A program made the translations under genes and the position numbers. The notes below the pieces were generated by a model, which saw nothing but the letters and a program-made list of their open reading frames with translations, searched no databases and was not told the origin of the DNA. Below, piece after piece: positions 31,282-52,660 of a stretch of DNA of 64,000 nt. The number at the start of each line of letters is the position of its first letter. The stretch's first letter is position 1. Source of the stretch: Anoplopoma fimbria (taxonomy: Eukaryota > Chordata > Actinopteri > Perciformes > Anoplopomatidae); contig NC_072460.1 of NCBI RefSeq assembly GCF_027596085.1, forward strand, positions 15,328,826-15,392,825, read 5' to 3'.

Positions 31282-32599
31282 ATATTTTAACTATTGTTGC
31301 TATTTGAAATGTGTCTGTTTTTATCATAACATCTAGTGTCTTTGTCATGTGATGCAAATACACCCAGTAAGAAGTACAGTACAGATAAAGTAAGAATTGA
31401 AAGAATGTGGAATAAATGAATGAGTTTTAGCTGAATACCTCACGCCAACACATTTCAACATAAGTGTAGGTTGGAAAATTAAAACCCCTTTGAAGGTGGC
31501 AACTACAGTGCAACTGTCAATCCACTGAATGACAAAAAAAGTTTTTAAGTGCACTGTTGAGGGAAATAGGCTTAATTCTATATTTATATGAAGTAGCATT
31601 GCCAGCAGATACTAAAGAAGCAATCCTGTCAGTTGCTAAGTGACAAACATTTTCAGAACACATTTTTTTCAAAGATCAAACAAGAACACAAGTTAGCTGA
31701 AAATAAGGGTGAATAAGGGTTGAAACAAGACATACTTCTTAAAATCCTTAAGATTGTCTTAAAAGGCCCATATCTGTGGTTTAGCAGGTTTTATATTTTG
31801 CATTACTGAATTAAATTCTTCTTAACACATACACTCTTAGATTGGTTTGCTATAAACTAGACAGCTGTGGCTTCAAGTGTAAGTAAGCACAGACCACAGT
31901 TCTGTTTGGGATTTGTTTGAGCTATAAGAGACTTTAACAAATCTAGAAAGTTGAATATACATCTCCTTACTACTATATTTGTCTCTTAATGCATTTGTTA
32001 AATATGTTTAGCATGTGTACAAAAGAAAACCACATTATTCCTCTAAGGGTGTAGTAATCAGGCTCAAAGTACAGTTTTTTATTATTTATCCACAATAATC
32101 CTTTAAAGTAAAGTCAAGGTTTATTAGACTTTAAAGCATCAAGTGTTGCATGTAGGGATTACAGCACAGTTTCAGTTTAACACTTGATTTGTCCCTCATA
32201 AGATTGATGCTATATCTTATAAGCATCACAAATATTGGCAGTCATTTACAAATCATGAAAAAATACAACATGAAACGTCTATAATGAGACGATCTTCCAA
32301 CTGGAGCAAACACTAAGACGTGTGCAAACATTTGCAAGTGTTCTTGAGCAAAATTCGCAGTGAGTGCTCAGAATTTATCCTCCTGCTTTTTCCAAAGTTA
32401 AATAGGGAACCTTCAACCTCAAAAATGATGTAATTTATGTATCAGGTTATCCAGACAGGTTACACATCTTGGTAGCAGATGCAGTCAAAACTGTCAGAAT
32501 CAGATCAAAGATCAATAAAACTTACATCTGATTCATTATTTCAACAGAGATGATGAAATACCATTTTTGATGATCTTGATGGCAACATTAATCTTTATG

Positions 32600-33168
32600 G
32601 TTTAAACCCTGCAACTAATTTTTATTTTTATTTTCAAGTAATCAGACAACTTTTCTTACCAACAGTTCAAAACTCACAGATTTTTTGTTATTCTATCATA
32701 TAAGACAAAAAATGGGCAAATCCTCACAATTCAGAAGCTGAAACTGGGGTATATACTGGGGCATTTTACTTGAAAAACGACCTAAATGGTAGATTATCAA
32801 TATAGTTGCGGATTATTTCTCTGTTGACTGACTTTTCTGCTCTAGTTGAAAAATGTTGTTATAACAGTGCACTGTAATGGCTTTAAGGAAGGTCCCAATT
32901 TGTATTCTGTCATAAATGAATGAATCCAAAATTGTATATGTACACAAAGAGGAAATTTGGTTCTAAAATTGACAGCCATCATGTGAACAGGAGGAATGAT
33001 TCAGCCTGACATTGTGTTCATGTTACCTGATTTAGTTTTCTTTAGTTTTTCCCAAACCAATCAGTAGCAAGTGACTCATCTGTCCCAGCGACATCATTTT
33101 GAGTCCACTCAGAAGGTTTTGTAGTGGCTGATAAGAACATAAACTTAATGTTTTCACCACAGAACCGC
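32600..33168 (-). repeat. left arm of inverted repeat flanking ptk6 exons 1-3
   Basis: The reverse complement of 33091-33168 matches 37255-37332 essentially base for base, and that of 32600-32811 closely matches 37333-37530. The left arm has about 280 extra bases (32812-33090) between the two blocks. Confidence 0.8.
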
Positions 33169-33419
33169 CCCTGTTTGTCAAAATCTACAAAGTAACTAGA
33201 GTACATTTGTTTGGGAACGCTTCAGGAAAATAGTATTTGCCTCTGAATTACTCAGGTGAAGTAAAAGTAAAACTTACAAAAGTGTTGTTGCCTACTAAGG
33301 TGAATATAGTTATTTAAATTGACGGATGAATGGTGGTTAAGTATCTAAATGTACATAAAAGTGTTACAGTGTATCCCAATCTGTCAACACTCACCTGTCA
33401 TTGTCTTTCTAGAGCACGG

Positions 33420-33673
33420 TTAGCGAGTAGTCACTGAGATTTATGACGCTTCTTTTTCAGATTATAGGCGGGGTTCTCGTGCATTTTATCACTGCCTGCC
33501 ATAAGGAAGTTGCAGTCAATCCTTGAAGCGCAGTTCCAGTCACACTGTCAGCAGCACAAACCCAGGATCAGACGTGTTCCCGTAAAGGCATTCCGAGGAT
33601 TCCTTGTGCTCCTTCCTGTTTACCTGTCCAACAGGTGTAGCCGGCTCTAGGAGAGAGCCATCCATGGTCATCT
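33420..33673 (+). promoter_or_regulatory. ptk6: ptk6 proximal promoter / 5' UTR with overlapping upstream ORF
   Basis: The DNA becomes GC-richer here. A GC box (GGCGGGG, 33467-33473) and ETS-type GGAA cores (33501-33510 on this strand; TTCC near 33613 on the other) are visible. An ATG at 33664 opens a five-codon frame ending at 33681, overlapping the ptk6 start at 33674. Site functions are inferred from motif match only. Confidence 0.35.
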
Positions 33674-42321
<8,648 letters not shown>

Positions 42322-43094
42322 CCGCTACCCTCCAAAACCTGCAGTGCAAACTATGCACCACAAAGAGTCTGACACTTAGCCGGGATTGCGACAGTTTTCA
42401 CTGAGGACTCTTCCTTAAATGGAAACTAAAATGATTTGACAGGCTCTTGCATAGAAATACTTGATTGTATTATTGCAATGTGCAAAATTGCAAAGCCTGA
42501 TGTACTTTGTTCATTCTATCCGGCCAATTGATTATTTCCATTATCCATTAATCTGATGATTTGTGTAGTAATTGAACCAAAAATGCAAATATTTCTCTGC
42601 TTCTTGCTTGTACAATGTCAGAATTTGCAAATTAGTTCAGTCTTCTGTGATAAACTAAAGTCTCTTTGGGTTTTGGTCCAATGGTAGGACAAACAAAGAC
42701 GTTTAAATATGTTAACTTAGGTTTTTGACGCTCAAGACAAAAACTCTGGAACCAAAGAGAGCTGCTCTACAAGAAAGAAAGACTTCAGAGATTAAGCAGG
42801 TATTAAAATAGCTGCTGATGAATGTATCTTTTTGATTCTAAAAGTGAGAAATATATAATGCCATGTGTGTTGGGATTCATATAGATGGGGTTGATATTCA
42901 CCAACTGAATATTTGAGATTAATGTGAATTTTGAATATATGCTTCATTTTGCCTCTTGTCACCATTTTAAAGAATACTTCAAAATTAGTATTTGTTTATC
43001 AGTTACTCCCCCTCTGTTACCTTGAACTCCTGAGGATAACTGTGAAAAGTCTTGATGAATGATGAATTGAAGTAGATAGGAGCCGGGTTTAACA

Positions 43095-43363
43095 ACAGCA
43101 AAACTTTATACAAAACATTGGTTTACAAACTCTCATACAACCCATTCAGTATTTATCCAGGGAGATGCTCAATACTTCCCAAACACATGCATCTTTGCTT
43201 AAAGCAGCGTGCCTGAGCAAGCCTGACACAGTAGTGGCAGAAGCATTATGTTTTCGCGAAGATGCATGTGTTTCGGTGGTGAGCTTATGACTGGATAAAC
43301 GAGATTTAGTGTACAAGTTGTATAAAAGTTTGTAAACTGATGTTTTGATATCGTTTAGCTATG
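43095..43363. mobile_element. foldback (long inverted-repeat) element
   Basis: The reverse complement of 43095-43196 aligns with 43258-43363. It includes GATGCATGTGTTT at the inner end and a ~31-bp block around GTTTGTAAAC at the outer end that matches at about 27 positions. The arms would form a large hairpin with a ~60-base loop, as in foldback or MITE elements. No coding sequence. Confidence 0.6.
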
Positions 43364-43979
43364 GCGCTTCCTATCACTTCACATGATCTTCACCATAAAG
43401 AAATAGTTTGGTGGAGGCCAAAGATAAACATTGCAAATGGAAATGTGACTACTACACAACCGGGCTGACACGCAACATCTGCTGATGAAGATCATGTGAT
43501 CAAAAGCCACGCAAAGGGGGCTACTAAAGGGACTCTGAGCTGAGGTTGTTTTGTCTCGATTGAATTTGAGTAAAATCAAAGTAAAGCAAATGTGATATAC
43601 AGCTCCAACTATTAATGTTGAGTCACAACAACCTCAAAACATTTATAAAGCTTTAAACAAACTCACTTTACTTTATTTCTAACTTGTTTATAAACTCAAT
43701 GCTATACTATCAGCTGCAATGTTAAGTTTTGGCCAGGGAGGGGCAGCACACTCACATTCATTCTTTCTAGTTGAGGTTTTACTGCACAAATTAGTCAAAA
43801 TGTATGTCTTTTCCTACAGCTCATACCCCAGCACAGTTCACATGACTCCCTTGCCCTGTCTTGCATCAGTGACATAGATTATCAGGACACAAACAATGTG
43901 ATCCACTGACTCTTGTCCTGAGCAATTCATTTTATTCAGATTAGAGGGAGGTCTGAAAAGATTGCCTAATTTAATTATG

Positions 43980-44050
43980 CTTTCCTTATAAGATAAGATA
44001 AGATAATCCTTTATTAGTCCCGCAGCGGTGCAATTTGCAAATTTATCTGT
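43980..44050 (-). mobile_element. LINE 3' tail, reversed
   Basis: Reading the minus strand, the block AATTGCACCGCTGCGGGACTAATAAAGGATTATC-type tail (written here in part) matches the fragment ending at 47665, so it is a short LINE tail inserted in the opposite orientation. Confidence 0.5.
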
Positions 44051-45304
44051 TAATTATCTTGCAAACCTTAAAAATGAATCTTGAGACAGCTTGTTGGGGG
44101 TCCCAATCCCCAGGTTAAGAACAATTAGTAAAGATATAAATCAGAGATACACCGATACCAATGCTAATATTGGATATAGATCCAATACTGAAATAACTTG
44201 ATCGGTTATAAGTGACAATGATCTGGTATTAGATACCATTATCTAAATAAAAAACAATTTAGTACATTTATGTGTATGTTTTTTTATTACATTTTGTTTT
44301 CCAGGGTTACGAAAGCAATGTTTAAGTCAAGCCTGATGTTGCCGTATACATTAAAGAATAATCCCAGTCATTTTTTTATGTGACATGGATTATAACGAAC
44401 AGCCCAAAAGTTTTGGAAAAATGATGCACAATGCACATGTCAACAAAGTTTTAAAAAGTTGTCCCCTCCAGTCAGCTGGGGGGGGTTAAAGAAAACTCTT
44501 GCTCTCATGCTCTTTGGGACCCATGTGGAAGATCAATTTTCATCTGAGTTTTAAACTCTGAAGTCAGAGTGGGCAAATGGGGACAAATGGGGCTCCGCCT
44601 CTGACGCTGTATCCAATTCTATTTATACATATGCTTACAGCTATATGCAGAAGTCCCACTCAGTTACATTATGATGCATTGATGCTTTTGTCAGTAAAAA
44701 GTGGGGAAAAGAAAACTATGATGTTTTCACAGCAATATAAAACATTAGCCAGGGAATTATAAACTTCCTAACTCTAGCCCTAAGCAGCTTATAATAACAT
44801 CATTAAAAATGGTAATAAAAAAAAGAAATCCTAATCATCTCAATTGTGTCTATGCAAATAACCACTATAAATGATAACATTCATTATTTCTGATTTAACA
44901 GCAGTTGAAATTATTATTGCTATGGTTGTGAAAATAAAATCTGGAGCCTTGTATACCCGCTGCTGTAATAAAAGAAAAACATTCTGTATAGCCCAATATG
45001 GATCCGTGACGGTGATCAGGGCATCTCTTAAAGCTATAATTCTTATTTTTTTCTTTAGCGCTGATCCGATCCAAACTGTGACTCATAGCCGTGATACCAT
45101 CTAAACCGTGAGTTCAATGATCCGTTGTACAACTTCTAGCACCTGCCGCACCCACACCATTGTTGTAAAAGTGTCACCAGGCGTAAACTGGTGTAAATAC
45201 AACGTGACTCACTGCACATATGTAACATGTCCTCTGTGTATGCTTCTTTTTGTATCCTGTCTGTTTTTATGCCGTTTAATGTGCAATTATATTTTGAATC
45301 TATA

Positions 45305-45310
45305 AATAAA
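45305..45310 (+). terminator. candidate polyadenylation signal
   Basis: AATAAA with T- and GT-rich sequence about 25-45 bases downstream (TTTGCTTTTATGTGCGT). It is a possible end of the ptk6 transcript, implying a ~3-kb 3' UTR, and is unproven. Confidence 0.3.
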
Positions 45311-45377
45311 AGAACTAATATGATAACATTTGCTTTTATGTGCGTCAAGGAGAGTGCTCTCAAGCCATAAACCTTAA

Positions 45378-45381
<4 letters not shown>

Positions 45382-45450
<69 letters not shown>
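45382..45450 (+). repeat. (TG)n microsatellite
   Basis: An uninterrupted TG dinucleotide run of about 34 units. Confidence 0.97.
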
Positions 45451-45453
<3 letters not shown>

Positions 45454-45881
45454 AGTGTGTTTCCATCTGGGTGTTACATTCCTTCCGATCCTTGACCCGC
45501 ATTCTCTTCTCTCTTTCTGCTGTTCGAGTTCAAATTTGAACAGCTTGATTGGCCATAATATGGTATTGTCAAACCCTTTATGAACCATAAAGAACAAGTG
45601 ATCAGTTTAAGTGCTTTCACAGTAACAGCATCCGTCCAGACTTTTCTTGTGTGCAAGAACTTTGTAGTATTTGTAACCTGTTATTATCGAGGTACAAAAG
45701 AAAATTATGTGCAATTTTATAATAAAGAATTCTTCTTAGAAACTCAAATCTGTTTACAGTTATACAGTTATAGTAAAATAAAAATTGGAACAACAGAAAG
45801 ACAAAAAACTAATTTATTTTGTGTGTCGTCTCATTTAGATTTAAAGTCCATCACTGATTCCAGTGAAATCTCTATTCTAAA

Positions 45882-45993
<112 letters not shown>

Positions 45994-46965
45994 ATTTGTC
46001 CACAGTGACCTTCTTTTTTTAAAGAAAGCTACACAACCTGCATACACATGCAAGCCTAAAACCACACTTACTTGCGTCAGCAGCAGAATCAAGGGATCTG
46101 CTAAAGCCAAGTTACGTGAAAAAAATAACGAGTGCTGATAATGCCATGTCACCCGAGGTCATACTATCACTGAAATAAAGATGAAATGATTTGATATAAA
46201 AAAAAACGTCTTGCCACAACAACGCGATGGGGGTCAAATAATTGAAGTTTGAGATGTTCATATTAATATTGTAGTGTTATACAATAGCATCAATAACCAA
46301 TTTAAATGAATGTTGATATTGTAAGGCTATGTGAAGACATTTTGAATTATTTTAGCCTATAATTTGAGTTGCAGAGTCAAACAGGATAACATCAACATAA
46401 CTATGAAGTATAAATTGTATAGGGTTTTTAAACTAAATCAAAGTAATGAAATATACAATCCATCTGTGAAACACTTATGCTTGGAGAGCAGACTAATACT
46501 CCATGATTTCTAGGACAGGTCTGGACCACTCGTAAATTGTATTTGTACCTAAGAGAAAATTGTTCTCCTGAATCACACATACAAGCCACTTAAGAATAAA
46601 TCTGTTCGTGCTAGTGGTTTTTGCATGACGACAAATATTTCTGCCTCACTCTACGTTACGAGATAATTCACTGCTGAAACAAACTCATTGTGCCCTACCA
46701 TGAGCTTAACAAATAACACATGAAATGATTTCAATGTGACTAGGTTCAGTATGGCTTCTTTATTTGCCAGTTTCTCCAGTATTGTTGGTTGATAATGAAA
46801 AATGGTTAACATGCGGGATTCAAACTAAAAGTGTTAGAACCATTAAGTGACAGGAATCAAAGACCTCAAATACTCCTGGTTATCTAAGTGATTTGAGGTG
46901 AAATCATTATGATACAATACATTGCAAAAATGCACCACATACAGAATGTTTTCTTTCATTGCAGG
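45994..46965. other. intergenic, nothing recognised
   Basis: AT-rich DNA without credible frames or named repeats. Confidence 0.5.
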
Positions 46966-47665
46966 AGCTAAAACATCCAGAGAACGAAGGCAGCCAAATA
47001 TACAGCCAAAGGAAGCTCAAGTATTTTAGTGTCTACATGTTTAACAGTGCGATGTAGCTCACAAACTTGAAGACTGAACAAACTTGTCAGGAAGGCCAGC
47101 AGTGTGCTGGGGTGTCCACTGGATACGGTGGAGGTGGTGGGAGACAGGAGGATGATGGCAAAGCTATCATCCCTGATGAACAACACCTCCCACCCCATGC
47201 AGGACACTCTGGCAGCTCTGTGCAGCTCCTTCAGCCACCGGCTGCTCCACCCCCGGTGTGTGAAGGAGAGAACGCAAGTCCTTCCTTCCTGCTGCTGTCA
47301 GGCTGCAAGTCCTTCCTTCCTGCTGCTGTCAGGCTGCACAACCAGCTCTGTCTGCCATCCCAGTAGACCACACATCAATAAAAATCTGTTCAATATAAAT
47401 AATCTGTGCAATACACTGTGCAATATAAATAATCTGTGCAATACACTGTGCAATACAATAATTATTCTGTCAGTACAATAATTATTTTGTCTGTATATAT
47501 ACTATTTAAGTTATTGTGGATTTTTTTACTTTTTTTACTTATTTATAATACTTGTTTTGATCTTGTTTTTACTATGTCTCTTGTTTGCACTATACTCAAT
47601 GCTGCTGTAATCCTGCAAATTTCCCCGCTGCAGGGCTAATAAAGGATTATCTTATTTTATCTTAA
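46966..47665 (+). mobile_element. LINE fragment (C-terminal ORF remnant and 3' tail)
   Basis: One frame (47104-47340) reads MNNTSHPMQDTLAAL followed by SFSHRLL and an HPRC/RC-like element, resembling the extreme C-terminus of fish LINE polymerases (the 'HP...' motif region). The 3' end, GGGCTAATAAAGGATTATC, is a tail also seen near 36690 and, reversed, near 44000. Within it a ~30-bp unit (TCCTTCCTGCTGCTGTCAGG) is tandemly doubled at 47275-47335, and a CAATAC-rich unit is doubled at 47398-47456. Confidence 0.6.
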
Positions 47666-49461
47666 CACACTTATTACATTCATACAATTGTTGCTATACA
47701 ACTGTTTTTAAATTGATGTCGAGAGTACAAAAAAGTTGTCACGAAAAGTTCCTACATACACTCAAAATCTGTCCCACATTCAGCTGGGATCATGAGCTCT
47801 GAGCGTGTTCCGCCTCTGAACGGGCAAATTGCCAAAGTGTGTTTTTACATTGTCTGATAGATTCAGTTTCTGCCTCAACAGGCTGCTTTGAACCCGGTCA
47901 CCCTGAGACGGCTTGCAGGCACCACAGCAATGTGCCACTCAAAGCAAACACACACGTTGATTATACAGTACGTGAAAGCTAATAAAGCGAGGCCTGTTGT
48001 TTAGGGCAGCTATGGCTGCAGCAATGAAGCTTTTTCCAAACCAAGGCTCTCTGCACCTCAGTGAACTGTACCTGAGCCCGGAGGGCAGTAGAGTGAGGTG
48101 ATGATTGAGTCGGTGTGTGCTGACCTGTTCTTTTCAGGTTACACTGCGCACATTGACCTTATTGCTTAGCTTTTTTAGCCAGGTTGGGTGTGAGGAGACC
48201 AATTATCCTGGCAATGGTGTTAGTTTAGCGTTTTAAGTCTCTTGTAAGTAACGGTTAACATGTTAATAAAGCATGTAGAACAGTACAGTAGAATTGGCTG
48301 AATAATGCTCTGATACAACAAGAGGAGGAGATCGGGACGACATAGCGTCATTTAAGCTAATTGAGGTGCTGCAGGTATGATGAATTTTTGTCGGCCAACC
48401 TGGAAGTTAGCATCACTCTGGTTCCCTCGACAACAAGCCAATGGGATTTCGGATTAATGCTAGAAAATGTTGGATTCAGTTTGCCGTCATCATCTTGGAT
48501 TTTAACAACCGGTGAACTCAAGTGACCATATTTGGACTACGGAGGGTGACGTTAAGACACTTATAGGGCTCTGGTAGAGATGGTGGCTTGTCAATAACAA
48601 GGTAGCTACGCCCTAAAACATACCTTGCTTTATTGTCTCATCTACTCCAAATGGGACCATTATTTACACAATAAACATCATGCTGTATTGAAGACAACTT
48701 GAAACTAGTGATTGAGAACATAAACTCATGTTCACAATGTTTACTGAGGAACTAAAACAAGTGAGATAACAATTTGTCATTGTGTCATGCAATCCAACTC
48801 TGTTTCTTAACTAACCGGATCAGCAAATTTGCTGCAACATTTTGCCGTTAATTTGCTCATGAAGATTATGCCGGGTTCAGACTACACATTATCAGCCCGG
48901 TAATAACTGACCCAACAGACACAGGATGTATTGTATTATAACATTTTAGACAACAAAGCCTGAATACAACCAATCATCGACCAAAAGTAAGCCTTTAAAA
49001 GTTTACTGGCTATTTTTCCTGGGTCAGCTTTAAACACTGTAGGGAATATGAAAATGTCCTCTTGACGTTTGCCATTTTAGTCCCACATGAACTTCCTGTT
49101 AGAAGTAAACACTTGAACAGTGTTACTTGTTTCTGAGAGGTAACATAATGCTCCAGTGCTTCCTTGTTGCAAAGTTTATAGACTGCAATGAAAATTAAGT
49201 TTGCCAAGGATAGTAATTATTGTGAAAAGCACAGAAATGTAAGGGAAAATAGGTGTTTTTGAAATTAGTTTTAGTTTTTATTTCCTTTCCTGAAAACTAA
49301 CATGATCTATTTCACTCAGATAAGATGAAGCTGAGCATATTTTCTAAGTGACTATTGCTTGCACAAAGATATGAAATGTCAAATCATCTTAAAAGCAGCT
49401 GTAGTCATAGCTTGGACCAGATTCACTTGTTAAAGAAAATGTTTAAATCACTAATCTATTT
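47666..49461. other. intergenic with a degraded repeat
   Basis: A stretch at about 47990-48240, richer in GC and containing CCCGGAGGGCAGTAGAGTGAG, looks like a decayed LINE-related repeat. The remainder is unremarkable. Confidence 0.4.
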
Positions 49462-50084
49462 AATTTTGTCATGTTTCTTATTCCTTAAATTAGATACCTG
49501 CCAACAAACCATAGCAAAACAACAATAATATTTTAAAGTACCAGACTTCTGGTGTAGCAGTCATAAAATGTAAAGGTTTCATTTATGTAATGATTTATGA
49601 CCCTTGGCTTATCATTTGCCCTTTGGCTATTTGGCTCTTCACTTGTTCGTACCGACAACTCAGCTATGCTCTCAACCAGCTCCATTTACATGTTTACACT
49701 CCACCCAAGACTGTGTCTGAGACTTTTCTGTCCAGACACTTTAGAGGGACATGTGTTTGATTTTTATAAAGTTTGGGCCGCAGTCATATCAGCCATGTAG
49801 ATAGTTTTCTGTCAAAATATTTGATAGACCCATAAGGGTATGAAACATAAGCAGTCAGAGTATCAGATGGAGTGTAAATGATGACATATAAATGTTAATC
49901 TCAGATCTCCGAAACTTGGCCTTCAGGTAGTTCTTTACAACCTGTGTGGAGGAAACTGTTCTTATCTGGTAAAATTATATTTTACTCGCCATTAAAGGGC
50001 AACTTAGAGTTTCAGAATGAAATTATTTGGTGGTTCACAATTTACGGTGTACACTTCCATTACTACTAACAAGTATTGTGTGTG
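49462..50084 (+). repeat. duplicated segment, copy 1
   Basis: 623 bp that recur at 52043-52660. The two differ by a 3-bp and an 8-bp indel and a handful of substitutions, so they look about 98-99% identical. Confidence 0.95.
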
Positions 50085-50494
50085 CATTCAAAGCCTGATA
50101 TATATTCTTCCTGTGTGCTAGAGCTCCATTGTTGTTAAAAAACACATCAATGAGCCGCACTGTTGCACTGGCTGAGATCATCTTCACAAATACTGTTGAT
50201 TCTTTTTACTCAATGTCACATATATCGTTTTTTATTTAGATTTCTTTTTTTAAACTCAGGAGAAAATGTGCCTATGAAGGATATGACTTTTACTTTCAAG
50301 GGTTCTTGTTTTTCAATAGTGACCTCTTTTTCTTTTTGCATTAATTTGATTTGAATTGCATGATGTATTCAATAACTGTATATTCTTCTATAGTCTTGAA
50401 GCATGTTATTTAATGTAAATGGACATATACAATTGTGTTTGTCAATATGTGAGTGTGTGAATGATTAGTTTAGAATCTGATGAGCAGGTTACAC

Positions 50495-50575
50495 CTTGTA
50501 TGGCAGCCATCAGTAAATGAATGTGTGTGAATGAATGGATTAATGTTAAAAAGTAGTGTAAAGCACTGTGTGACT
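50495..50575 (+). mobile_element. LINE (RTE-like) 3' tail
   Basis: The block TATGGCAGCCATCAGTAAATG, then GTGTGTGAATGAATGG and TAGTGTAAAGCACTGTGTG, follows the familiar 3' end of teleost RTE-type LINEs. Confidence 0.5.
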
Positions 50576-51954
50576 AGGTGTCCTGTGTACTGTTGCAGGT
50601 ACTGAATGGAGGGTCATCAGCTGTACGAGCCACACCTGAGTCGGTGTCTGCTCTGCTCTTAAATACCCCTTCATTTGGCTGCCTTGCTCTCACTGGGGGG
50701 GAAGATCCTTTGTCACTGGCATGACACAGTTGCTCTGGTTTATGTTTGAGTTCTGTTCTGTTGTACACATATCCATACATGCACTTCACTACTGATAACT
50801 GATAACTCAATGTTGCCTTTTTTGACTGATGGTGGTTGAAAATAAATTGCTTCTTTTTTTGCATCCAGCTCGTTTGTCTCCCTGTGTCGTTGCAGTCTCT
50901 GAGCCGGGCTGTAAGTGGTCGGAAGACTAAAAAGGCACATTATAAATGCATTTACTTGTGTCACTCATAAGCAGACACGCTAAATTTCTTCTGGTGGCAC
51001 AAAATCAAAATGCACACTACAGCACAACTGCTGGAAAGAAATCCTAGTGGAACAACTAAAAGCTTTAAATCTCTGTGGAGTCATTCAACATTAAATGAGT
51101 CTTGAACACATTTTACAAAGTCTGAATATCAGTGTATCTTTCAGAATAACTTCAATTCAATTCAACATTGTATAATTTATATAATTATATATTTTCAGAA
51201 TTTCAAATAACATCTCTAAGTGATTAAAAAAAAGTAAATATGCTACAAATTCAGAAGAGAAGAAAAATATGCCTATTATTTTTTATTTCTCATGAGAGTT
51301 TTTAGATTTTCATTTACTTTTGAGTCCATAACAAAACAGGATCTCTTCTTAAGCAAGATATATGCGCCGACGGTAAAAACTAAACAAAGCATTGACCAAC
51401 ATTAGTAATAAGGAAACTGTTTAAAAGTGCAGCAAGCAGGCCAAGTATATTTACTTGCCATTTTTACTCTGCAGAGGAGTGGCTGCAGAGGGGAGCATGT
51501 TAAAGCCTTTGTGATTATGTGATCAGAGATACTGTTTGATGTAATCCCGTAGAGGGCAAAGGTCCCTTCAGAGCTCCAGGTTATCGAGTGGTGATGTTTT
51601 TAAGTTAAATAAAGTGATCTTGTGTTCCCATCTACCATTTTCCAAATGATGAACTGCTCTGCGTGAATCATGCAGCTTTCTTCATACTGGTCAGACTGAG
51701 AAGTAGTGAAAGTTGATTAGAGACTGAGGTTGAGCTGTGCTGACAAGCATAAAGAGCTTTTGTTCAACAGCCAGATAAGCAAGTGTTTTTTTAGTTCAAT
51801 CTCAAGGTTGCTTTCAATCCCTGTTTTGTTCGTGCCCTGCAGAAAAATAACTATATGACTTTAGCAACAACTGATATCAATAGTTCAGTCAGTGACACGT
51901 CAAGGAAATTACCATTAGAGGCAAATAGTTATGCATTTGGATTGGTTGAAAAGG
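50576..51954. other. intergenic, LTR-like patch then nothing recognised
   Basis: At 50576-50900 a TATA-like CTTAAATA, followed by AATAAA (about 50840) and a CT-rich end, gives a weak LTR-like layout with no flanking duplication found. From 50900 on nothing was recognised. Confidence 0.25.
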
Positions 51955-52041
51955 GCAGTGATGGAAGAAGTATGAAGTATACTAAATACAAGTAAAAGTT
52001 CTGCATTGGAAATGTTACAAGTATTAAAAGTACTCAATGCT
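51955..52041 (+). repeat. dispersed repeat fragment ending in the 19-bp junction repeat
   Basis: The sequence around AAAAGTACTCAATGCT resembles an abundant teleost repeat built on CAAGTAAAAGT/AAAAGTACT motifs. Its last 19 bp (52023-52041) recur exactly at 58087-58105, beyond the retroelement block. Confidence 0.6.
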
Positions 52042-52042
52042 C

Positions 52043-52660
52043 AATTTTGTCATGTTTCTTATTCCTTAAATTAGATACCTGCCAACAAACCATAGCAAAA
52101 CAACAATAATATTTTAAAGTACCAGACTTCTGGTGTAGCAGAGGTCAAAAAATGTAAAGGTTTCATTTATGTAATGATTTATGACCCTTGGCTTATCATT
52201 TGCTATTTGGCTCTTCACTTGTTCATACCGACAACTCAGCTATGCTCTCAACCAGCTCCATTTACATGTTTACACTCCACCCAAGACTGTGTCTGAGACT
52301 TTTCTGTCCAGACACTTTAGAGGGACATGTGTTTGATTTTTATAAAGTTTGGGCCGCAGTCATATCAGCCATGTAGATAGTTTTCTGTCAAAATATTTGA
52401 TAGACCCATAAGGGTATGAAACATAAGCAGTCAGAGTATCAGATGGAGTGTAAATGATGACATATAAATGTTAATCTCAGATCTCAGAAACTTGGCCTTC
52501 AGGTAGTTCTTTACAACCTGTGTGGAGGAAACTGTTCTTATCTGGTAAAATTATATTTTACTCGCCATTAAAGGGCAACTTAGAGTTTCAGAATGAAATT
52601 ATTTGGTGGTTCACAATTTACGGTGTACACTTCCATTACTACTAACAAGTATTGTGTGTG
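52043..52660 (+). repeat. duplicated segment, copy 2
   Basis: 618 bp matching 49462-50084. The match stops at GTATTGTGTGTG, where the retroelement LTR-like sequence begins. Confidence 0.95.

Larger units (their letters stand above)
28782..33419 (+). other. srms 3' UTR and intergenic spacer
   Basis: After the srms stop there is no further exon. The 3' UTR may run to the AATAAA at 31276. Beyond that lies AT-rich spacer holding one arm of a long inverted repeat (about 32600-32811 and 33091-33168). No independent gene was found. Confidence 0.5.
42322..45304 (+). other. possible ptk6 3' UTR and repeats
   Basis: No further exon follows the ptk6 stop. The stretch contains a foldback element at 43095-43363, a reversed LINE tail at about 43980-44050, and a decayed DNA-transposon-like patch at about 44145-44250. 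The 3' end of the transcript is uncertain; AATAAA at 44933 and 45305 are candidates. Confidence 0.45.
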
